Of a DNA stretch of 42,967 bases, positions 1 to 6,657 are shown piece by piece. The translations under genes were made by a program, and so were the position numbers. The notes under the pieces were generated by a model. That model had not been told where the DNA came from and made no database searches. It saw only the letters and a program-made list of their open reading frames with translations. Location of the stretch: the NCBI RefSeq assembly GCF_001273755.1, contig NZ_LGYA01000001.1, positions 2,909,137 to 2,952,103 of the forward strand. Direction: 5' to 3'. Numbering within the stretch: position 1 is the first letter of the stretch; every line of letters begins with the position of its first letter. The stretch comes from Peribacillus butanolivorans. Lineage in GTDB: Bacteria > Bacillota > Bacilli > Bacillales > DSM-1321.

Positions 1-2
1 TG

Positions 3-111
3 GTTTACGCTATGGCGATCGTAAACTGTTTGAAGATGTTAATATTGGAGTAAAACGCTGATTCTACACTGTGCAGTTTACGCTCTTGTTTACGGTGTGT
101 CGTAAACTATA
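3..111. repeat. GTTTACG/CGTAAAC inverted sites upstream of the recombinase
   Basis: Seen directly: GTTTACG at 3-9, 76-82 and 88-94, and CGTAAAC at 20-26 and 101-107. The pair at 84-111 has 11-bp arms (TCTTGTTTACG and CGTAAACTATA) around a 6-bp centre (GTGTGT), the geometry of a XerCD/dif-type core. The pair at 3-26 has a 10-bp centre. TCGTAAACT occurs again at 42888-42896. Inference: crossover or accessory sites for the recombinase that starts at 129, used for integration or for resolving multimers of a circular replicon. They could instead be operators for the same gene. Confidence 0.6.
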
Positions 112-128
112 TAGGGAGCGTAAATATT

Positions 129-1106
129 ATGAAAAGGACTCGTTTTTTAACTAAGGATGAACAACAAAAGCTTAATACAGTTGATAAAAAGGTAAATTAC
201 GTTACTGATTGGACAAGTGCTATGGAAATGTTCTTAAAGGATTGCGAGATAAGAGGTTTACGTGAAGCAACTTCTTTCTATTACGTTAAAGAAACTCGCA
301 TGATATTTCGTTACTGGGAAGAACAAGAACTAGATATCTCACCAGATCAATTAACTAGTGAACACATCACCGATTTAATACTCTACATGAAAAACAAAAA
401 AGAGTTGTCTCCTTCTAGTATTAACATTCGTTTAAGAGCATTCAAAACAGTACTCAAATGGCTTTATGACAATAAAAAAGTACCAATCAATGCTGGTGAT
501 GGCGTAAAGCGTCTGAAATTCCGACGTGCCGCTATAGAAGCATTTTCAGTTGAACAATTACGGCGCTTTTTTAATGAAATAGAAAATAATACTTGGATAG
601 GCGTTCGAGATACGGCTATTTGCCTTGTGTTACTTGAATGTGGTCTGCGTCAAAATGAAATATTAAATTTAAACGTCTTTGATGTGGTGTTTGAACAAAA
701 TTATATTATGGTACGCCATACAAAAACTTATCATATGAGAAAAGTACCAATTACTGATAGGACTAAAAATGCTATCCGAAGATGGCTTACTGTCCGTGGT
801 GAAAGTAAATATTCACAACTGTTTATTAATATCTCTGGTAATCAACTCACAAACCGTGGTTTATATCAATTAATTGAAAAGTATGGGAAGCGAGCTAAGA
901 TTGAAGGAATTCGTTGTAGCCCCCATACTTTTAGACATACATGTGCAAAACTCTATTTAAAAAATGGCGGCGATTTATTCAGTTTACAGGCGATTTTAGG
1001 TCACATGAACATCGAACAAACAAAACGCTATGTGACCCTCAATCACGATGACGTTGCAGATTTACATGCTGAACATAGTCCATTGAATGCAGTATGGAAA
1101 AAATAG
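129..1106 (+). CDS. Tyrosine recombinase (XerC/D-like integrase or resolvase)
   Basis: Catalyses site-specific DNA strand exchange through a phosphotyrosine intermediate. The 325 residues have an N-terminal SAM-like core-binding domain (about 25-115) and a C-terminal catalytic domain. All family catalytic residues are visible: Arg173 (GLRQNE), Lys199, His266 and Arg269 in HTFRH, His292 in LGH and the nucleophile Tyr301. The ATG follows GGGAGCGT. There is no arm-binding AP2-like domain of the lambda or Tn916 type, so it resembles Xer or plasmid resolvases more than classical phage integrases. It lies directly after dif-like inverted sites. If the molecule is circular, the promoter at 42829-42856 would drive it through those sites. 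Function is well supported; whether it integrates the element or resolves dimers is open. Confidence 0.93.
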   Translation: MKRTRFLTKDEQQKLNTVDKKVNYVTDWTSAMEMFLKDCEIRGLREATSFYYVKETRMIFRYWEEQELDISPDQLTSEHITDLILYMKNKKELSPSSINIRLRAFKTVLKWLYDNKKVPINAGDGVKRLKFRRAAIEAFSVEQLRRFFNEIENNTWIGVRDTAICLVLLECGLRQNEILNLNVFDVVFEQNYIMVRHTKTYHMRKVPITDRTKNAIRRWLTVRGESKYSQLFINISGNQLTNRGLYQLIEKYGKRAKIEGIRCSPHTFRHTCAKLYLKNGGDLFSLQAILGHMNIEQTKRYVTLNHDDVADLHAEHSPLNAVWKK

Positions 1107-1348
1107 AATTACTTATTTAGGTGGTCAAAGTGACTGCCTTTTTTACTTTTCCTCAGAACTGATTAAATCCTACTCAGCCAAGCTAAACCCCAAATCAGTT
1201 ATCTCTCAAAATAATTCACTTCGAATTTCTTCACAAGAACTCCATAGAAGTATACGAATTTATCCCTTACCTTCTTCTTCCAGCCTCCAAGGTGTAATTA
1301 GATGTATATGTGGAAGAATACTGTTCTTTTTTCTCTGTAAATTATAAA

Positions 1349-1377
1349 AACCCCACTCATTTAGAATGGAGTCATAA
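1349..1377 (-). terminator. Probable terminator for the 1400-1714 gene
   Basis: Read on the minus strand, ACTCCATT and AATGAGT pair around a short loop with one bulge and are followed by GGGG and five T. Between the recombinase stop at 1106 and this site I see no convincing gene. Confidence 0.5.
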
Positions 1378-1399
1378 CTTTTCATCTTTTCTCCTACTT

Positions 1400-1714
1400 T
1401 TAAATGTTACGAGATCGCAAGTTTTTATTAAAAATTGAACTGTAATCCATGTAGTCATCTGCTTCATCGAAAACTGAGATATCTTCGCATTTGTGATTCC
1501 AATTGTTTATGTTAGGCTCAATGACTGTTCCATCGTTTAATGTAAGTTTCATTTCAATAGTAGAGATTCCTTCAAGTTTATATAATGCTTCAATCAGTGC
1601 TTGTTTTTGGTTGTCCGAATTTTGGTTAAAGTTAAGTTCAATGCCCAAGTTTGTGAATACTCCGAAAGTTTCTCTTACCATTTCTTTACCAACTACTGTT
1701 TGAATGTTTGTCAT
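1400..1714 (-). CDS. Hypothetical protein, 104 aa, divergent from the Cro-like regulator
   Basis: I do not recognise this family. It is a small soluble acidic protein with no membrane segment and no clear motif. The start is preceded by AGGGAGAG with good spacing. Its promoter probably lies in the 1762-1791 stretch (TTGATT, 18 bp, TATATT on the minus strand), and the palindrome ATATACTATATAGTATAT lies between and over those boxes. It is therefore probably controlled by the same repressor as the divergent gene at 1878. A hairpin terminator follows. Its place beside a regulator in an accessory region would suit an antirepressor or a lysogeny accessory protein, but that is a guess. Confidence 0.7.
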   Translation of the reverse strand: MTNIQTVVGKEMVRETFGVFTNLGIELNFNQNSDNQKQALIEALYKLEGISTIEMKLTLNDGTVIEPNINNWNHKCEDISVFDEADDYMDYSSIFNKNLRSRNI

Positions 1715-1761
1715 AATAATCTCTCCCTGTTTTTGGTTTATTTGGTTTGTTCTTCTTGTTT

Positions 1762-1853
1762 AATATACTATATAGTATATATTATAATCAATAGTTATTT
1801 CCGATTTTTCAAAATTTTTTTTATAGTATGGACGATATAGTATATAGTATAAT
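1762..1853. promoter_or_regulatory. Divergent promoters with repeated TATAGTATA operators
   Basis: Seen: an 18-bp perfect palindrome ATATACTATATAGTATAT at 1763-1780, a half site TATAGTAT at 1822-1829, and overlapping TATAGTATA copies at 1836-1844 and 1843-1851. A -10 TATAAT (1848-1853) for the rightward gene is fused to the last copy. A leftward -35 TTGATT (1786-1791) and -10 TATATT (1762-1767) flank the palindrome. Inference: a cooperative operator cluster bound by the Cro-like protein encoded at 1878. Confidence 0.65.
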
Positions 1854-1877
1854 TAGAAGCAAGGAGAGTGATTTAAA

Positions 1878-2114
1878 ATGGAAGGTACATTGAAGGTGAC
1901 TCCAAGACTAGGCAAAATATTAAAGGAAAGAAACATGACACAGGTGAAACTGAGTGAAATGACTGGAATCCCACAAGGAAATCTTTCAAGGTTTGATCAA
2001 TTAGTTAGTCACAAGGATACTCATACGGTTTTAATATCTAGAGCATTAGGTATTTCCATAGAAGACTTATTTGAAGTTGAATTAGGTCAAACAGAAGAAA
2101 ACCACCAATCTTAA
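1878..2114 (+). CDS. Cro/CI-like XRE-family DNA-binding protein, 78 aa
   Basis: One helix-turn-helix domain (about residues 8-62): LGKILKERNMTQVKLSEMTG fits helices 1 and 2, and IPQGNLSRF fits the recognition helix. ALGISIEDLF is the usual C-terminal helix of HTH_3 proteins. There is no dimerisation or protease domain, so it is a Cro-sized regulator. AAGGAGAGTGATTTAAA precedes the ATG. The gene has TATAGTATA elements at its own promoter, which suggests autoregulation and shared control with the divergent gene. A terminator overlaps the last codons. Confidence 0.88.
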   Translation: MEGTLKVTPRLGKILKERNMTQVKLSEMTGIPQGNLSRFDQLVSHKDTHTVLISRALGISIEDLFEVELGQTEENHQS

Positions 2115-2130
2115 ATGACTGGTGGTTTTT
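2098..2130 (+). terminator. Intrinsic terminator of the Cro-like gene
   Basis: AAACCACCA and TGGTGGTTT form a perfect 9-bp stem around a 13-nt loop, followed by T-rich sequence. The stem includes the last codons of the regulator. Confidence 0.85.
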
Positions 2131-2231
2131 GTATAAATAGGTATTTCATTGTAAATGATAATTATTAACACTAGCTTTTCTTTCTTTATTAATTCCCCTT
2201 AACTGAGCTGAGGTATATTCCTTAGCTTTTT

Positions 2232-2528
2232 TCATTCCTCTTCAAGCCAAGGTTTATCGTTAAGTTTACCCTTTTTTAATAGTTCATAATATAGGTGAGT
2301 GAATGCTTTAGCCATTAATTCCATATTAGGCTCATTAGCATAAGTAATTTTACAAGGCGGTCTATCTTCTTTATTTGTTTTTGCACTCCATGGAATTTTT
2401 GCGTTTTTTAATTCTAAGCAACCTAATTGACGCATTTTCTTTATAATTTCTGATCTATCCTTATCAGGAAATAGAGCTTCTAATTTCTCGATTGTAGATA
2501 ATATTGTTTTTTCTTCAAGTAATTTTTC
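2232..2528 (-). pseudogene. Start-less remnant of a small gene with a NEPN..ELMAKAF motif
   Basis: The frame is open from 2528 down to a stop at 2232 and encodes a coherent amphipathic protein. Residues before the first ATG (2435) read LSTIEKLEALFPDKDRSEII, so the ATG at 2435 is internal. Upstream in frame there is only a TAA (2529-2531) and no ATG, GTG or TTG before it. The gene has therefore lost its start or is frameshifted. The C-terminal half contains ANEPNMELMAKAFTHLYYEL, clearly related to the fragment at 4480-4736. Function is unknown. Use of a non-standard start cannot be excluded. Confidence 0.55.
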
Positions 2529-2679
2529 TTAATCTTTGTAAAGATCTATGGAAGTTAAATATTTTCAAACTTTAACGAACATAAATACTGGCTGTTGTGA
2601 GGTAAATAGAAAGTTTCCTTATTATTTAAGTGATTTTTTACAATATTCGGCAAAATATAAGTACTATTTGATTTATACA

Positions 2680-2711
2680 AAAAGCTCGGTTAGTCAAAAA
2701 GCCGAGCTTTT
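2680..2711 (-). terminator. Intrinsic terminator after the B6 kinase (bidirectional)
   Basis: AAAAGCTCGG and CCGAGCTTTT form a perfect 10-bp stem with T-runs on the minus-strand exit. The rest of 2531-2742 holds nothing I can support. Confidence 0.85.
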
Positions 2712-2742
2712 GTTACTCTATTTTTTCCATTTTTTAAAGCAT

Positions 2743-3591
2743 TCATAATAACATTCGTAAATATTTTTCGAAGTTAACTCCTTCTACTTTAGGAATTTGC
2801 TCCAAGGAGGAATCATTGATAGCTTCTGTCAGGAATGCCACTGCGAGCTGTACGGATTTTTCTAGGTTCTCTCCACGCATCATGCTTCCCATAATCACAG
2901 ATGCAAATAAATCACCAGTACCTGAATAGCTTTCACCGTTATACTGCGTCGCACTATAAAAGGTTCTACTTCCGTCCAAATACATATTTCCGATAAACTG
3001 CTTCTCTGAATCTGCTGACGGTGGATTCATTCCAGTGATGATAACCTGAGCTCCCGTTTCTTGCTGCAACATATTCCCTGCTTCTTCTATCGCTTTAATA
3101 TAGTCCTCTTCGTTTGAATAGCTATGCAGCTTTTCATAAGACAATCCGGTTAATAAACAGCACTCTGTAACATTTGGTGTAATGACATCTGCACGCTTCA
3201 CCAGTTCTCTCATAAGTACCAGTAATTCATCGGTAAAAAGTTTATAGACTTCTCCTATATCCCCCATTACTGGATCAACAAGTAAAATGGTTTCTTTTGT
3301 ATAAAATTTATCTAAAAAATGGAAAATATTATTAATTTGCTCTTCACCAGTAACGAAGCCGGTATAGATTCCATCAAAGGTTACATTAAGCTTGCTCCAT
3401 TCTTCTATGAAGTATTTCATTTTGGATGTAAAATCTTCACAAAAAAAACTTGGATATCCGGTTTGCGCAGTCAATATGGCCGTTGGTAAAGGGCATGCCT
3501 GCACGCCCATGACCGAAAGAACCGGAATTGCAGCTGTTAATGAACATTTTCCAAAAGATGATAAATCCTGTAGTACAGCAACTTTTTTCAT
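2743..3591 (-). CDS. pdxK: Pyridoxine/pyridoxal/pyridoxamine kinase (PdxK/PdxY type)
   Basis: Phosphorylates vitamin B6 vitamers in the cytoplasm for pyridoxal 5'-phosphate salvage. Length (282 aa) and motifs fit the ribokinase-like PdxK/PdxY/ThiD family: an N-terminal VLQDLSSFGKCSLT substrate loop, ILLVDPVMGD in the middle, TPNVTECCLLTG after it, and the C-terminal anion-hole/catalytic GTGDLFAS. The SSFG..S pattern with GMNPP is closer to the pyridoxamine kinases of Firmicutes than to HMP kinase ThiD. I chose the ATG at 3591 because GGAGG lies five bases upstream; the ATG at 3603 overlaps that site. It is divergent from an ECF S component, which supports a B6 role. It looks intact and is unusual cargo for a phage. 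Confidence 0.87.
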   Translation of the reverse strand: MKKVAVLQDLSSFGKCSLTAAIPVLSVMGVQACPLPTAILTAQTGYPSFFCEDFTSKMKYFIEEWSKLNVTFDGIYTGFVTGEEQINNIFHFLDKFYTKETILLVDPVMGDIGEVYKLFTDELLVLMRELVKRADVITPNVTECCLLTGLSYEKLHSYSNEEDYIKAIEEAGNMLQQETGAQVIITGMNPPSADSEKQFIGNMYLDGSRTFYSATQYNGESYSGTGDLFASVIMGSMMRGENLEKSVQLAVAFLTEAINDSSLEQIPKVEGVNFEKYLRMLL

Positions 3592-3800
3592 AATAACCTC
3601 CATATGGCCTATCCACTTTAAACTTTATTTATCTTATCATAAATCAGCTAAAAACAGTCATCTCCTCTCTCATTTCAATACGTATAATATCTGTATTTTT
3701 TATCAACTGACCTCATAGTTTTTTAATAAATTGACACTTTTATAGACACCAGTCTTTTGCTAAAATCATAGGAAAATTCTAGTTAGGAAGGTTTACAGAT

Positions 3801-4340
3801 ATGCAAAATACACAAAGTTATTCAAGGTCAAGTCAAAAAACTATGGATTTAATTATTACCGCAATGTTGATTGCACTTGTGTTCCTATCTACTTTCTTTT
3901 TGAATATTAAACTGCCAATTGCCGCAAATGGAGGGTTAGTTCATCTAGGAACAGCTATGCTTTTTATTGCATCTATTTTATTTGGTCCTAAAAAAGCAGC
4001 TCTTGCTGGTGCGATAGGAATGGGGTTATTTGATATAGTTGGAGGGTGGACATTGTGGGCACCTATCACCATTGTGGCGCGTGGTTTGCAAGGATATATA
4101 GTTGGTAAAATCGCTTGGTCAAAGGGTCGCAACGGTGCTAGCATCGCTTTCAATGTAATAGCAACAATCGTTTCCATTCCATTTATGATAGCTGTTTATT
4201 ATATTGGTGAAGGGATTCTATACGGTAATTGGATTGCACCTTTAGCTTCGATACCTGGAGATCTCGTTCAAAATATATTAGGAATTATCGTTGCCGTTCC
4301 AGTTTGTGTGGCTTTGAAAAAGGTTCCTTATTTTAAGTAA
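3801..4340 (+). CDS. ECF transporter S component, probably for a vitamin B6 vitamer (PdxU-like)
   Basis: An integral membrane substrate-binding subunit of 179 residues, the usual S-component size, with about six hydrophobic helices. The first carries an alanine/leucine surface (TAMLIALVFLSTFF) like the helix that docks on EcfT. LVHLGTAMLFIASILFGPKK and GIGMGLFDIVGGW are typical of the ThiW/HmpT/PdxU group. A GGAAGG site precedes the ATG. No EcfA or EcfT is present here, so it would use the host energising module (group II arrangement). Substrate is inferred only from the divergent B6 kinase; thiamine precursors remain possible. A strong terminator follows. Confidence 0.82.
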   Translation: MQNTQSYSRSSQKTMDLIITAMLIALVFLSTFFLNIKLPIAANGGLVHLGTAMLFIASILFGPKKAALAGAIGMGLFDIVGGWTLWAPITIVARGLQGYIVGKIAWSKGRNGASIAFNVIATIVSIPFMIAVYYIGEGILYGNWIAPLASIPGDLVQNILGIIVAVPVCVALKKVPYFK

Positions 4341-4365
4341 ATTCGCTATAAAGGTAAACGTCAAG

Positions 4366-4412
4366 TAGCCCCCAAATACTACATGGATGGTGTATTTGGG
4401 GGCTATGTTTTG
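4366..4412 (+). terminator. Strong intrinsic terminator after the S component
   Basis: TAGCCCCCAAATAC and GTATTTGGGGGCTA form a perfect 14-bp stem (4366-4379 with 4392-4405), followed by TGTTTTG. With the terminator at 2680-2711 it encloses the B6 cassette. Confidence 0.9.
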
Positions 4413-4434
4413 TTTGCTTCCCTTTTTATCGGTA

Positions 4435-4448
4435 CTCTGCATGCAGAG
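4435..4448. promoter_or_regulatory. Perfect palindrome CTCTGCATGCAGAG
   Basis: A 14-bp perfect palindrome in the gap between the cassette terminator and the next minus-strand gene. Its left half equals the core of the 21-bp iterons at 40982-41044, and the third iteron (CTCTGCATGTAGAG) differs from it at one base. Inference: a second site for the iteron-binding protein. It could also be chance. Confidence 0.45.
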
Positions 4449-4479
4449 GGTAAACTAGATGACCACGACAAGACTTTAT

Positions 4480-4736
4480 CTATTTCTTTTTTTCATTCTT
4501 AAGTCTTTTAACGTGAGCTCTCATTTTATCTAATTCCTTTTGTTTCCCTTCTTCATCATTTGCCAATGCAGAAAATAAAGCTATCGTGCCTAATTTGTAG
4601 AATTCTACATCTCCAGATCCACCTTTAGTAAAACTAAAGTATAGTTCCGTAAACGCCTTAGCCATTAATTCGTAGTTAGGTTCATTTACAAAATAGCCAT
4701 TTCCTCGCAGTTCTTTTCTTGGTTACTCTTTTTCAC
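4480..4736 (-). pseudogene. Frameshifted NEPN..ELMAKAF family gene
   Basis: The conserved part reads GYFVNEPNYELMAKAFTELY, then a lysine-rich C-terminus, ending at 4480. Upstream in this frame the coding sense continues (PRKELRG) until a TAA at 4723-4725, with no start codon. A plausible GTG start (4736) with AAAGGA ten bases upstream begins MKKSNQEKN in another frame, so one indel near 4720-4730 separates start and body. It follows the 55-aa gene at 4761-4928 in the same direction. It is a paralogue of the fragment at 2232-2528 on the other side of the B6 cassette. Expression from the internal ATG at 4665 is possible but has no ribosome site. Confidence 0.55.
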
Positions 4737-4760
4737 ATTAGAATAGTCCTTTCAATTAAA

Positions 4761-4928
4761 CTATTTATTCTTTTCCTTATACAAAAACAGCCTACTTTCT
4801 TCTTTGGCTATACACTCGAAAAGCTTCCTTCTAAAATATTCATTAATATCGATATTATCCGCTGAAATAACTTCTACATCGGTCATATCGACATCATTAA
4901 GATTAATTTTCTTTGACTTTTTATCCAA
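4761..4928 (-). CDS. Small acidic hypothetical protein, 55 aa, TTG start
   Basis: A 56-codon frame that starts with TTG after AGGAG (11-base spacing). The product begins MDKKSKKINLNDVDMTDVEV and ends in a charged helix (EESRLFLYKEKNK). It has no recognisable domain. It is the first gene of a short minus-strand unit whose second gene (4480-4736) is broken. Real coding is suggested by the uninterrupted frame, biased composition and ribosome site, but the family is unknown to me. Confidence 0.55.
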   Translation of the reverse strand: MDKKSKKINLNDVDMTDVEVISADNIDINEYFRRKLFECIAKEESRLFLYKEKNK

Positions 4929-5036
4929 TCAATATCACTCTCCTGTCCTACATAATAATCTCCAAACAAAATATCTTATATTCACATTTCACTAAATTAT
5001 CTATGAAAATAGTAACGAGTAAAATTATAGAAAATA

Positions 5037-5069
5037 AAAAATCACCAATCGTATAGACTGGTGATTTCT
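5037..5069 (-). terminator. Terminator of the YolD unit
   Basis: AAATCACCA and TGGTGATTT pair around an 11-nt loop; on the minus strand the stem is followed by TTTATTTTC. Confidence 0.85.
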
Positions 5070-5071
5070 AT

Positions 5072-5194
5072 TCATTTTGTATATTTAGCTAAGATTAACT
5101 TCACTTCTTTTTTCAAGTATTCATCTACTGTAAATTCATTTAGGTATGTTCTACTCTTAATCCACAGTTTTCTTTTTGGTTTTGCTTTAGTCAT
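5072..5194 (-). CDS. Small basic protein, 40 aa, coupled to YolD
   Basis: Starts at an ATG five bases after the YolD stop, and GGAGTG inside the end of yolD serves as its ribosome site, so translation is coupled. The product begins MTKAKPKRKLWIKS and is strongly basic, followed by a helix with alternating charges. A terminator follows at once. Family unknown. Because it shares the LexA-controlled transcript it is probably SOS induced. Confidence 0.6.
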   Translation of the reverse strand: MTKAKPKRKLWIKSRTYLNEFTVDEYLKKEVKLILAKYTK

Positions 5195-5198
5195 TTTT

Positions 5199-5543
5199 TC
5201 ACTCCATTACTTCTACCGCTACAAGATCTTCAAACTTCACCTTAATAATATGTCCCTTCTCATTTTCCAGCTCCAAATATATCGCCTTGGTGAATGGATC
5301 TAGCCTGTGTATCATCCCTGTATACTCCCAATCAAATCCATCTTCCCAAACTGTAAACTTTACAAGTGAAGCAAACTCCATTGCGGTATGTATCTTGTTT
5401 TCAAACTCCTCTAACTGGTACTCATCTAATATTGGCTTTACTTGACGGTAATAATCCTTATTTGCTTCATTAAGTAATTTAACATGCTCTGGCAGCATCA
5501 AAGCTGGTTGCCATTTAAGCTTTCCACGATCTTTTATTGACAT
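5199..5543 (-). CDS. yolD: YolD-like protein
   Basis: Matches the YolD-like family, found in Bacillus and its prophages beside the Y-family polymerase UvrX: the N-terminal DRGKLKWQPALMLPEH motif is diagnostic, followed by a helical middle and a small beta barrel (FDWEYTGMIHRLDP). Length 114 is typical. Here no uvrX/yqjW-type polymerase follows; the next gene is a 40-aa basic protein. A LexA-type box lies 36 bases upstream of the start codon. It probably acts in the DNA-damage response, perhaps controlling or partnering the host polymerase. It could also be a remnant of a longer SOS operon. Confidence 0.85.
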   Translation of the reverse strand: MSIKDRGKLKWQPALMLPEHVKLLNEANKDYYRQVKPILDEYQLEEFENKIHTAMEFASLVKFTVWEDGFDWEYTGMIHRLDPFTKAIYLELENEKGHIIKVKFEDLVAVEVME

Positions 5544-5578
5544 AAGAACATCTCCATTTCATTCTATAAATACATTAT

Positions 5579-5592
5579 AGAACATTTGTTCT
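5579..5592. promoter_or_regulatory. LexA/DinR SOS box upstream of yolD
   Basis: AGAACATTTGTTCT contains GAAC-N4-GTTC, the core of the Bacillus LexA consensus CGAACRNRYGTTCG. The outer bases and one central base deviate, so affinity may be moderate. Confidence 0.75.
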
Positions 5593-5630
5593 TAATTTAA
5601 TCAAAAAAAATGAAGGGGAAAATTTTCCTT

Positions 5631-5888
5631 CTAAAGATAACGTAGGTATTTTTCCTGTAACAGTGTTTTAATTAACTTCTCCATATCCAAGCTATCTTCT
5701 TCCGTTGCTATTCCAATTCCTTCGATATATGTGAATTCTTCAGTATCAATAATCTTTCGAGTAACTATTTTACCCTTTTCATTAAAGTCTTTATAATATG
5801 CAATTTCATCATAATCACTTATCTTTGCTTTAACTAACTCACCGTTTTTGTTGACGTATTCAATTGTTTCTACTTTACTTTTTGTCAT
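5631..5888 (-). CDS. Hypothetical protein, 85 aa
   Basis: Unknown family. It begins MTKSKVETIEYVNKNGELVK, mostly short beta strands with charged turns, and ends in an amphipathic helix. I chose the ATG at 5888 because GGAGGATTAAT sits just upstream; the longer frame from 5912 has no site. The start falls two bases after the stop of the DUF559-type nuclease gene, so the two are translated together. This could be an inhibitor or partner of that nuclease, but nothing in the sequence proves it. Confidence 0.7.
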   Translation of the reverse strand: MTKSKVETIEYVNKNGELVKAKISDYDEIAYYKDFNEKGKIVTRKIIDTEEFTYIEGIGIATEEDSLDMEKLIKTLLQEKYLRYL

Positions 5889-5889
5889 A

Positions 5890-6345
5890 TTAATCCTCCG
5901 AAGGGCATCCACTTGAGCATTTCTTTTTTATTTCAGATTCAATTCGAGTAATCACCCTGCTCATATCTCTATTGATTGTACTTCCGCTGAACCGCAGCGT
6001 TTTCCATCCAATTGATCTTAAGTATGCATCTCGCTTCCTGTCGTGTGCTTTAGCTTTCTTACTTGAATGAAAAGCTTTACCATCACATTCAATGGCTAGA
6101 CGATACTCTGGAAGTGCTACATCAATTCTATATCTTCTTATTGGATACTGTGTTGTTGGTTTATAATCCCTCATCCATAATGCTTTCAATACCCTCTTCT
6201 CAATAGGACTTTGACATTTGTCCAATTCCACAAAGTATGGGGGAATGTACTGATCTACCGTCAATCCTTTGCTTCTTCTTATGTCCAAGCCTAGAAAGAC
6301 AAACCCTGATATGACAAGTCCAAAAAACACGACATATTCTACCAT
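5890..6345 (-). CDS. Membrane-anchored DUF559/Vsr-like nuclease domain protein
   Basis: An N-terminal transmembrane helix (VEYVVFFGLVISGFVFLGL) is followed by a PD-(D/E)XK-like domain: SPIEKRVLKAL with the first acid, YRIDVALPEYRLAIECDGK with the D...ExDxK pattern, then LRSIGWKTLRFSG. This is the core seen in DUF559 and very-short-patch-repair-type endonucleases. The acids and lysine needed for catalysis are present, so it looks active. The ATG at 6345 was chosen over an upstream TTG because of AGGGGA between them. Its role may be cleaving foreign or damaged DNA at the membrane. It is coupled to the 85-aa gene after it. Confidence 0.75.
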   Translation of the reverse strand: MVEYVVFFGLVISGFVFLGLDIRRSKGLTVDQYIPPYFVELDKCQSPIEKRVLKALWMRDYKPTTQYPIRRYRIDVALPEYRLAIECDGKAFHSSKKAKAHDRKRDAYLRSIGWKTLRFSGSTINRDMSRVITRIESEIKKKCSSGCPSED

Positions 6346-6579
6346 TGTAAATAAATTTCCCCTTTCTCGTAGGTACAAGCACTAGATACGAACTTTCTAC
6401 ATATCATTTACCAAGTAGATAATTTTCCTTTGTTGAAACACCTACTGATTATCTGAAAGAAAACAACTAATCATCAACTGATTAATTACTTAATTTTTTA
6501 CTTATTATCATTACCAATGTAATACAAGTTTAATCCATTGGTATGACTGAGACGCCGAGATTTGTTAGGAGGGAACAAA

Positions 6580-6639
6580 GTGAGTGAGAAGGGGGAGCGC
6601 GAGGGGGATTTATTTTATTCCGAATTGTCCGAATACTAA
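6580..6639 (+). CDS. 19-aa leader peptide ORF
   Basis: AGGAGG seven bases before a GTG opens a 19-codon frame (begins MSEKGEREGD, ends FYSELSEY) that stops 18 bases before the next gene, which has its own GGGGGA. It is too short for a domain. The strong ribosome site suggests it is translated, as a leader or a micropeptide. The rest of 6379-6579 is AT-rich with no gene I can support. Confidence 0.45.
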   Translation: MSEKGEREGDLFYSELSEY

Positions 6640-6657
6640 AAAGGGGGAATAAATCGT

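Noticed and set aside
1087..1347. 86-codon plus-strand frame after the recombinase
   Set aside because: Starts inside the recombinase, has no ribosome site, and has the serine/isoleucine-rich composition of non-coding AT-rich DNA.
2548..2748. 66-codon plus-strand frame
   Set aside because: Runs through a strong terminator hairpin and overlaps the end of the kinase gene on the other strand; no ribosome site.
3731..3766. TTGACA followed by TAAAAT upstream of the ECF gene as a promoter
   Set aside because: Spacing is 24 bases, too long for a sigma-A promoter. The true promoter is probably nearby but I cannot place it. I also saw no riboswitch structure here.
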